Below are positions 19,742 through 24,270 of a stretch of 24,270 bases of DNA, piece after piece. Numbering within the stretch: the first letter of the stretch is position 1; every line of letters begins with the position of its first letter. Under the pieces are notes generated by a model. It saw only the letters and a list, made by a program, of their open reading frames with translations. It was not told the DNA's origin and made no database searches. The stretch comes from an uncultured Marmoricola sp. GTDB lineage: Bacteria > Actinomycetota > Actinomycetes > Propionibacteriales > Nocardioidaceae. Made by a program: the position numbers and the translations under genes. The stretch spans positions 1 through 24,270 of the forward strand of contig NZ_CALTZE010000052.1 in the NCBI RefSeq assembly GCF_943913695.1, in the 5' to 3' direction.

Positions 19742-20574
19742 GGTGCGGTCCTTGCGTCGGAGGGGTGGTGGGGTCGGGCGCGGTGGTGGTGCCGGGCGAC
19801 GGCCCGGGTACGGAGGAAGCCCGTCTCGGGGTCGGGGTGCACGGTGATCTCGATGCCGTAGGCCGCAGCGAGGTGCTCGGGGGTGAGCACCTCCTCGACG
19901 GTGCCGGAGGCGCGCACCCGGCCGTCGACGAGCAGCACCACCTCGTCGGCGAGGGTCGCCGCCTGGTCGAGGTCGTGCAGCACGACGCCGACGGCGATGC
20001 GGTGCTCGTCGGCCAGGTCGCGCACGAGGTCGAGGAGCTCGGCCTGGTAGCGCAGGTCGAGGAAGGTGGTGGGCTCGTCGAGCAGCAGCACCCCGGCGTC
20101 CTGGGCGAGGCAGCCGGCCAGCCACACGCGCTGGAGCTGCCCGCCCGACAGCGTGTCGACGGCGCGGTCGGCCAGCTCGGCGACCCCGGTGAGCTCCATG
20201 GTCCGCGCGACGATCGCAGGCCCCTCGGGGTCGCCCACGCCGAAGCGCCCGCGGTGCGGGTGCCTGCCGTACTCCACCACCTCGCGCACCCGGACCCCGC
20301 CCGGCGTGCCGTGGGTCTGGGAGAGCAGCGAGACCCGTCGCGCCAGCTCCTTGGGGCTCAGCGTGCCGGCCGGCTCGCCACCGAGCAGCACCTCACCCGA
20401 GCGGGGCGGGTGCAGTCGGGTCAGCGAGCGCAGCAGGGTCGACTTGCCGCTGCCGTTGGGGCCGATCAGGGCGGTGACGACGCCGGGGCGCAGGTGGACG
20501 TCGACGCCGTGGACGACGGTGGTGCGGGCGTAGGCCGCGACGATGCCACGCGCCTGCAGCTCCACCGGGTCCAC
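19738..20574 (-). CDS. Iron-siderophore ABC transporter ATP-binding protein (FepC/FecE type)
   Basis: This 278-residue ABC ATPase has Walker A GPNGSGKST (38-46), Q-loop Gln86, signature LSGGQLQRV (142-150), Walker B VLLLDEPTT (162-170) and H-loop His200 in LHDLDQA. The FepC-like QTH and VxxGRxPHRG elements (VVEYGRHPHRG) place it with siderophore/B12 importers. It is the first gene of the operon: ATPase, receptor, fused permease, overlapping the receptor by 4 bases. GTG 20574 was chosen because a -10 (TACCCT) ends 7 bases before it, giving a leaderless transcript. That promoter is covered by an iron box. Confidence 0.95.
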   Translation of the reverse strand: MDPVELQARGIVAAYARTTVVHGVDVHLRPGVVTALIGPNGSGKSTLLRSLTRLHPPRSGEVLLGGEPAGTLSPKELARRVSLLSQTHGTPGGVRVREVVEYGRHPHRGRFGVGDPEGPAIVARTMELTGVAELADRAVDTLSGGQLQRVWLAGCLAQDAGVLLLDEPTTFLDLRYQAELLDLVRDLADEHRIAVGVVLHDLDQAATLADEVVLLVDGRVRASGTVEEVLTPEHLAAAYGIEITVHPDPETGFLRTRAVARHHHRARPHHPSDARTAP

Positions 20575-20579
20575 GTCAG

Positions 20580-20598
20580 AGAGGGTAGCCTTGCCTAA
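20580..20598 (-). promoter_or_regulatory. IdeR/DtxR-type iron box overlapping the uptake operon promoter
   Basis: The minus strand reads TTAGGCAAGGCTACCCTCT, matching the DtxR/IdeR consensus TTAGGTTAGGCTAACCTAA at 14 of 19 positions by my alignment. It overlaps the -10 TACCCT (20587-20582), which ends 7 bases before the ATPase GTG. Repression under iron sufficiency would follow. The match is by eye; the right half is weaker. Confidence 0.72.
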
Positions 20599-20638
20599 CC
20601 TTCGAGGCGACGGGCGCCCACCCGATGTGCTCCTGGGC

Positions 20639-20770
20639 TCAGCCCGCGCCGGCGACGCTCCCGGTGCCGTCGTCCTCCTCGGCGTCGAGCGGCTCGCCGT
20701 CGGGCGGGAGGTGGTCCTCGGCCTGCTGCTCCGCGGTGGTCGGCTCGTCCTCGGGTGCGCTGCTGCTCAT
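20639..20770 (-). CDS. Small acidic hydrophilic protein (43 aa), hypothetical
   Basis: This ORF starts with MSSSAPEDEPTTAEQQ and ends with a DAEEDDGTGSVAGAG tail. It is strongly acidic, low in complexity and lacks a membrane segment or recognisable domain. Its ATG at 20770 is divergent from the oxidoreductase start at 20814, and its stop lies 64 bases before the siderophore ATPase start. The continuous reading frame through a stretch of Asp/Glu codons gives it some credibility, but there is no good ribosome-binding site and no clear -10. It resembles other short acidic actinobacterial proteins of unknown role. It may be non-coding. Confidence 0.45.
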   Translation of the reverse strand: MSSSAPEDEPTTAEQQAEDHLPPDGEPLDAEEDDGTGSVAGAG

Positions 20771-20800
20771 GCGGACGGCGTACCCCGCACGGCCGGGCGC

Positions 20801-20806
20801 TACCGT
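20801..20806 (+). promoter_or_regulatory. Leaderless-type -10 element for the oxidoreductase gene
   Basis: TACCGT lies 7 bases before the ATG at 20814, inside GCTACCGTGC, the same ten bases seen before the YbaK-like gene. The transcript would start at or next to the ATG. Confidence 0.5.
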
Positions 20807-20813
20807 GCCCGCC

Positions 20814-22121
20814 ATGGCGCGGGTGGTGGTGGTCGGCGGCGGCTTCGGCGGCATGGCGGCGGCCGCGCGGCTGGCCAAGCTCGGCCACGACGTCACGCTC
20901 CTGGAGGCCCGCGACCGGCTCGGCGGCTCCCTCGGCCGGCTCACCCGCGGCGACTTCACCTGGGACTCCGGGCCCGCCCACACGCTGCTGCCCGCCGTGG
21001 TGCGCGACCTCTTCCGCAAGTCGGGCCGGCCGCTGGAGCGCGAGCTGGACCTCGAGCCGCTGCCGCTCCTGCGCCAGCACCGCTTCGCCGACGGCACCGC
21101 GCTCGACCTGCCGTCGGGTCGCGGCGCCCAGCTCGCGGCGGTCGGGGCCGCGCTCGGGGAGCAGGCGGCCGAGCAGTGGACGGCCTACGTCGACGCCTTC
21201 ACCGACGACTGGGAGGCGCTGCGCAGGGACTACGTCGAGCGCCCCTGGGCGCCCGACCTGGCCGGCGAGCACGCCGTCGCGCTGCTGAGGAGCCGGCTCA
21301 CGCTGGCCAAGGTGCTCAAGCGCCGCTTCCGCGACACGCGGCTCCGGGAGCTGGCGGGCTTCGCCGCGACCCTGGAGGGCCACGACCTGCGCGACGTGCC
21401 GGCGTGGGTGGGCGTCTGGTCCTACCTCGAGCGGCAGCTCGGGCTGTGGAGCGTGCCGGGCGGCACGGGCCTGCTCGCCGACGTCCTCGCGGAGCGCCTG
21501 CGCACCCGGCGCGTGCAGGTCGAGCTCGGCACCCGCGCCCGCGACCTCGTGCTCCGCGAGGGCCGGGTGGCGGCGGTCGCCACCGAGCAGGGCGAGGTGG
21601 AGGCCGAGGTGGTGGTGCTCGCGGTCGACCCGCGGCTGCTGCCCGCGACCGCCGCCCACGTGGCGCGCACGATGCCCGCCATCCCCCCGGTGGTGTGCCA
21701 CCTCGGTCTCGAGGGGCCGGTCCCCGACCTGCCGCACGAGGTGGTGGTGCACGGCGAGGCGCTGCTGGTGCTGCGCACCGCCGGCGGCCAGGCCCCCGAG
21801 GGCAGCCACGCGTGGACCCTGCTGGGCCGCGGGCGGCTCAGCGAGGACCCGGTGCTCGCACTCGCCCGCGGCGGCATCCGCGTGCGCGACCAGGTGGTCG
21901 CCCGCGTCGACCGCTCCCCGCGCGACCAGGTCGCCGAGCTCGGCCAGTCGGCGTACGGCGTGCTGTGGCAGGGCCGCGGCACGGTGCGGCACCGGCTCGG
22001 ACCGCGCACACCGCTGCCGGGGGTGTACGCCGCCGGGGCCAGCGCCGCGCCCGGCGCCGGCCTCCCCCTCGTGGGGCTCTCGGCGGCGCAGGTGGCCCAG
22101 GTCGTGGGGCCGGCCGGCTAG
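20814..22121 (+). CDS. FAD-dependent oxidoreductase (phytoene desaturase / amine oxidase-like)
   Basis: The 435-residue protein opens with the dinucleotide-binding motif VVVVGGGFGGMAAAARLAKLG (4-24). LLEARDRLGG (29-38) follows, the arrangement seen in the carotenoid desaturase and amine oxidase superfamily. A mid-protein VPGGTGLLADVLAERL segment, and a C-terminal VYAAGASAAPGAGLPLVGLSAAQVA stretch that would close over FAD, complete the fold. It is somewhat shorter than typical phytoene desaturases (about 500 aa). The location near a prenyl diphosphate synthase hints at isoprenoid chemistry, but the genes are not co-transcribed and no substrate can be assigned. Its stop codon interlocks with the metF stop (CTAG, 22118-22121). 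Confidence 0.85.
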   Translation: MARVVVVGGGFGGMAAAARLAKLGHDVTLLEARDRLGGSLGRLTRGDFTWDSGPAHTLLPAVVRDLFRKSGRPLERELDLEPLPLLRQHRFADGTALDLPSGRGAQLAAVGAALGEQAAEQWTAYVDAFTDDWEALRRDYVERPWAPDLAGEHAVALLRSRLTLAKVLKRRFRDTRLRELAGFAATLEGHDLRDVPAWVGVWSYLERQLGLWSVPGGTGLLADVLAERLRTRRVQVELGTRARDLVLREGRVAAVATEQGEVEAEVVVLAVDPRLLPATAAHVARTMPAIPPVVCHLGLEGPVPDLPHEVVVHGEALLVLRTAGGQAPEGSHAWTLLGRGRLSEDPVLALARGGIRVRDQVVARVDRSPRDQVAELGQSAYGVLWQGRGTVRHRLGPRTPLPGVYAAGASAAPGAGLPLVGLSAAQVAQVVGPAG

Positions 22122-23056
22122 GCGGGCAGGGAGAGCGCCGACCAGATCTCGCGGGTCGCCCGGGAGCGGTTGAGGGTGTAGAAGTGCAGCCCCGGACTGC
22201 CCTGGCGCAGCAGCTCCTCACAGAGCTCGCTGGCGATCTCGATGCCCTCGGCCCGCACGGCTGCGGGGTCGTCGGCGAGGGGCTCGAGCCGGCCGCGCAC
22301 CTCGTCGGGGATCTCGCGGCCGGAGAGCTCGACCATGCGCTCCATCGAGGAGAGGCGCAGGATCGGCATGATGCCGGGAAGGATCGGGATCCGGACGCCG
22401 GCCGCCTCGGCGCGCTCGACCAGGCCGAGGTAGTCGGAGGCACGCAGCACCATCTCGGTGACGGCGAACTCGGCGCCGGCCCGCTGCTTGGCCAGCAGCA
22501 CCGCGACGTCGTCGTCGAGGGTCGCGGCGTCGCGGTGTCCCTCGGGGAAGGCCGCGACGCCGACGCAGAGCTCGGGACGCACGCGGCGTACGAGCGCCAC
22601 GAGGTCGGAGGCGTAGTCGACCCCGCCGGGGGTGGGCACGAACGGCGCTCCCGGGCCCTCCGGCGGGTCGCCGCGCAGGGCGAGCACGTTGCCGACGCCG
22701 GCCTCGGCGAGGTCGGCGAGGATCGCCTCGAGCTCCGCGGTGGTGTGGCCCACGCACGTGAGGTGGGCCATCGGCAGCAGCGAGGTCTCCCGCGCGATCC
22801 GGCCGGTGATGGCCAGGGTGCGCCCGCGCGTGGTGCCGCCGGCGCCGTAGGTGACCGAGACGAACGTCGGGTGCAGCGGCTCGAGCTCGCGGATCGAGCG
22901 CCACAGGACCTCCTCGCCCTCGGCGTCCTTGGGCGGGAAGAACTCGAAGGAGAAGGCCTTCTCGCCGCGGCCCGCGGCGCGTCCCAGCAGGTGGCCGATG
23001 CGAGGCGCGGTCGTGGCAGGTGTCGTGGCCGGGGAAGGCGACCGGGTGCCGGACAT
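22118..23056 (-). CDS. metF: 5,10-methylenetetrahydrofolate reductase
   Basis: MetF reduces 5,10-methylene-THF to 5-methyl-THF, the methyl donor for methionine synthesis, using FAD in a TIM barrel. The 312-residue protein has the hallmark motifs FSFEFFPPK (35-43; Glu38 in the position of the E. coli catalytic Glu), FVSVTYGAGGT (65-75), HLTCVGH (98-104), ALRGDPP (about 126-132) and the C-terminal HFYTLNRS. An alanine/threonine-rich N-terminal tail of about 30 residues precedes the core. ATG 23056 follows a perfect TACGAT -10 by 7 bases, which suggests a leaderless mRNA. The metF, prenyl synthase and Rv2175c order matches mycobacterial and streptomycete neighbourhoods as I recall them. Confidence 0.96.
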   Translation of the reverse strand: MSGTRSPSPATTPATTAPRIGHLLGRAAGRGEKAFSFEFFPPKDAEGEEVLWRSIRELEPLHPTFVSVTYGAGGTTRGRTLAITGRIARETSLLPMAHLTCVGHTTAELEAILADLAEAGVGNVLALRGDPPEGPGAPFVPTPGGVDYASDLVALVRRVRPELCVGVAAFPEGHRDAATLDDDVAVLLAKQRAGAEFAVTEMVLRASDYLGLVERAEAAGVRIPILPGIMPILRLSSMERMVELSGREIPDEVRGRLEPLADDPAAVRAEGIEIASELCEELLRQGSPGLHFYTLNRSRATREIWSALSLPA

Positions 23057-23063
23057 GCGCAGG

Positions 23064-23069
23064 ATCGTA
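23064..23069 (-). promoter_or_regulatory. -10 element of the metF promoter (leaderless)
   Basis: TACGAT on the minus strand ends 7 bases before the metF ATG, matching TANNNT at every fixed position. Only 6 bases separate it from the -10 of the divergent prenyl synthase gene. Confidence 0.6.
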
Positions 23070-23075
23070 CGGGGC

Positions 23076-23081
23076 TAGGCT
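23076..23081 (+). promoter_or_regulatory. -10 element of the prenyl diphosphate synthase promoter (leaderless)
   Basis: TAGGCT ends 6 bases before the GTG at 23088, the usual distance from a -10 to a transcription start, so the mRNA probably begins at the start codon. Confidence 0.55.
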
Positions 23082-23087
23082 CGCCCG

Positions 23088-24155
23088 GTGACGCGCGAGC
23101 ACGAGGGGTGGGACGACCCACGGGCCGAGGTCGAGGCGGCGCTGGGCGAGGCGGTCGCCCGCCAGCGCGAGCAGCTCGCGCCGCTCGGGCCCGACGCCGC
23201 ACGGCTCCTCGACGCCGCCGAGCGCGCCGTCACCGGCGGCAAGCGCCTGCGTGCGGGCTTCTGCTGGTGGGGCTACCAGGCCGTGGCCCCGGTGGAGGAC
23301 CGGGCGGCGCTGGTGCGGGCGTGCGCGTCACTGGAGCTGCTGCACGCCAGCGCCCTGGCCCACGACGACCTGATGGATGCCTCCGACACCCGGCGCGGCC
23401 ACCCCTCGGCGCACCGCGCCTTCGAGCAGCAGCACCGCGAGAGCGGCTGGCCCGGCAGCTCGGAGGACTACGGCGCCGCCGGCGCGATCCTGCTCGGCGA
23501 CCTGCTGCTGAGCTGGTCCGACGAGGTGCTGCGCACGTGTGGGCTGCCCGCCGAGCGGGTGCTGGCGGGCCTGGGCGTGCTCGACCTGACCCGCAGCGAG
23601 GTGGTCGCCGGTCAGTTCCTCGACGTCTCGGTGCAGGCCCGGGGCGCCGCCGACGTCGATGCGGCGATGACGGTGCTGCGCTACAAGTCGGCGAAGTACT
23701 CCGTGGAGCGCCCGCTGCACCTCGGGGCCGCCCTCGCGGGCGCCGACGCCGCGACGCTCGCCGCGCTCTCCCGCTTCGGTCTCCCGCTGGGCGAGGCCTT
23801 CCAGCTGCGCGACGACGTGCTCGGGGTCTTCGGCGACCCCGTCGCGACCGGCAAGCCCGCCGGCGACGACCTGGCCGAGGGCAAGCGCACCGTCCTGGTC
23901 GCCCTGGCCCTCGACGCCCTGCCCGCCGACCGGGCCGCCCGGCTCGACGCCGCGCTCGGCACGCCGCTCGACGCCGCCGAGGTCGACGAGCTGCGCGACC
24001 TCATCGAGTCCAGCGGGGCCCTGGCCCAGCTCGAGACGGTCATCGACCGGCTCAGCGCCACGGCGCTCGAGGCCCTCGACGCCGCGCCGGTCCGCGACCC
24101 CGCACGGGAGGCGCTGCGCGACCTGGCCGGGCGGGCCGTGCGGCGTACGGTCTGA
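23088..24155 (+). CDS. Polyprenyl (probably geranylgeranyl) diphosphate synthase
   Basis: This trans-isoprenyl diphosphate synthase chains isopentenyl units onto an allylic primer. The 355-residue protein has GGKRLR (50-55) for substrate binding, the first Asp-rich motif DDLMD (93-97) followed by RRGHPSAH, the VLRYKSAKYS block (196-205), and the second Asp-rich motif RDDVLGVFGD (241-250). Residues 4 and 5 before the first DD are small (Ala89, Ser88), which usually permits products longer than C15. It corresponds by position to IdsA-type synthases beside metF in mycobacteria. GTG 23088 was chosen on its leaderless promoter. It converges on the Rv2175c-like gene with a 7-base gap. Confidence 0.93.
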   Translation: MTREHEGWDDPRAEVEAALGEAVARQREQLAPLGPDAARLLDAAERAVTGGKRLRAGFCWWGYQAVAPVEDRAALVRACASLELLHASALAHDDLMDASDTRRGHPSAHRAFEQQHRESGWPGSSEDYGAAGAILLGDLLLSWSDEVLRTCGLPAERVLAGLGVLDLTRSEVVAGQFLDVSVQARGAADVDAAMTVLRYKSAKYSVERPLHLGAALAGADAATLAALSRFGLPLGEAFQLRDDVLGVFGDPVATGKPAGDDLAEGKRTVLVALALDALPADRAARLDAALGTPLDAAEVDELRDLIESSGALAQLETVIDRLSATALEALDAAPVRDPAREALRDLAGRAVRRTV

Positions 24156-24162
24156 CCCGCGG

Positions 24163-24270
24163 CTACAGCGCGATCGCCTGGGCGCGGCGCTTGACCTCCG
24201 AGCCGCGGTCCTCGCGCAGGGCGTCGATCGGGCGCCCGGGCAGCGTCTCGTCGGGCGTGAAGAGCCAGGT
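24163..24270 (-). CDS. Rv2175c-like DNA-binding protein, C-terminal fragment (runs off the window)
   Basis: Only the last 35 codons are present. The sequence includes WLFTPDETLPGRPIDALRE (2-20) and ends KRRAQAIAL before a TAG stop. This matches my recollection of the C-terminus of mycobacterial Rv2175c, a winged-helix DNA-binding protein that is a substrate of the kinase PknL, whose gene lies beside it there. The position next to metF and a prenyl synthase agrees with that. The N-terminal DNA-binding part lies beyond base 24270. Confidence 0.78.
   Translation of the reverse strand, partial: TWLFTPDETLPGRPIDALREDRGSEVKRRAQAIAL

Noticed and set aside
20594..20640. GC-rich inverted repeat after the small acidic ORF as a terminator
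   Set aside because: The GGGCGCCC dyad is short and lacks a U-run, and it lies against the iron-regulated promoter, so the case is weak.

Overview
The window is about 24 kb of very GC-rich DNA with tightly packed genes, GTG/TTG as well as ATG starts, and several apparently leaderless promoters. Gene content and order point to an actinobacterium, most likely a Nocardioides-like member of the Nocardioidaceae: a dcw cluster (mraZ, rsmH, ftsL, ftsI), an actinobacterial DnaE2/DinB cassette, and the metF - prenyl diphosphate synthase - Rv2175c order seen near pknL in mycobacteria. The genus is inferred from remembered synteny and protein resemblance, not from a search.

Layout. (1) 1-4183, minus strand: start of the division and cell wall cluster, in transcription order mraZ, a 50-residue membrane mini-protein, rsmH, ftsL, ftsI. 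It is driven from a promoter buried in an array of GTGG (MraZ-box) repeats at 4222-4298. (2) 4347-8876, plus strand, divergent: a MoxR ATPase, a DUF58 protein and a TgpA-like membrane transglutaminase. (3) 8905-9387, minus: a DUF3040 membrane protein. (4) 9494-15982, minus: five close-set genes for DUF6504, a SAV_6107-type HEPN protein, a DnaE2-type polymerase, a CmoM/SmtA-like methyltransferase and DNA polymerase IV (DinB). They are preceded by a perfect 20-bp palindrome containing the actinobacterial LexA box, so this looks like a DNA-damage-induced mutagenesis operon with accessory genes. (5) 16157-16645, plus: a YbaK/EbsC-like protein. (6) 16638-20574, minus: a siderophore uptake operon (ATPase, lipoprotein receptor, fused double permease) with an IdeR/DtxR-type iron box over its promoter. 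(7) 20639-20770, minus: a small acidic ORF. (8) 20814-22121, plus: an FAD amine-oxidase/phytoene-desaturase-like oxidoreductase. (9) 22118-23056, minus: metF, divergent from (10) 23088-24155, plus: a polyprenyl diphosphate synthase. (11) 24163-24270, minus: the C-terminus of an Rv2175c-like DNA-binding protein.

How parts fit together. The dcw genes make and regulate septal peptidoglycan. The MoxR-DUF58-TgpA trio is a common envelope-associated module of unknown substrate. The SOS operon pairs a C-family and a Y-family polymerase without a visible ImuA or ImuB, and adds a possible RNase-fold protein and a tRNA-methyltransferase-like protein. That combination is the most interesting part of the window. 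The siderophore operon is self-contained and probably iron-repressed.

No rRNA, tRNA, CRISPR array, insertion sequence or phage gene was seen. No gene-free stretch exceeds 300 bases. The largest are 3505-3754, 15983-16156 and 4184-4346, each described below.
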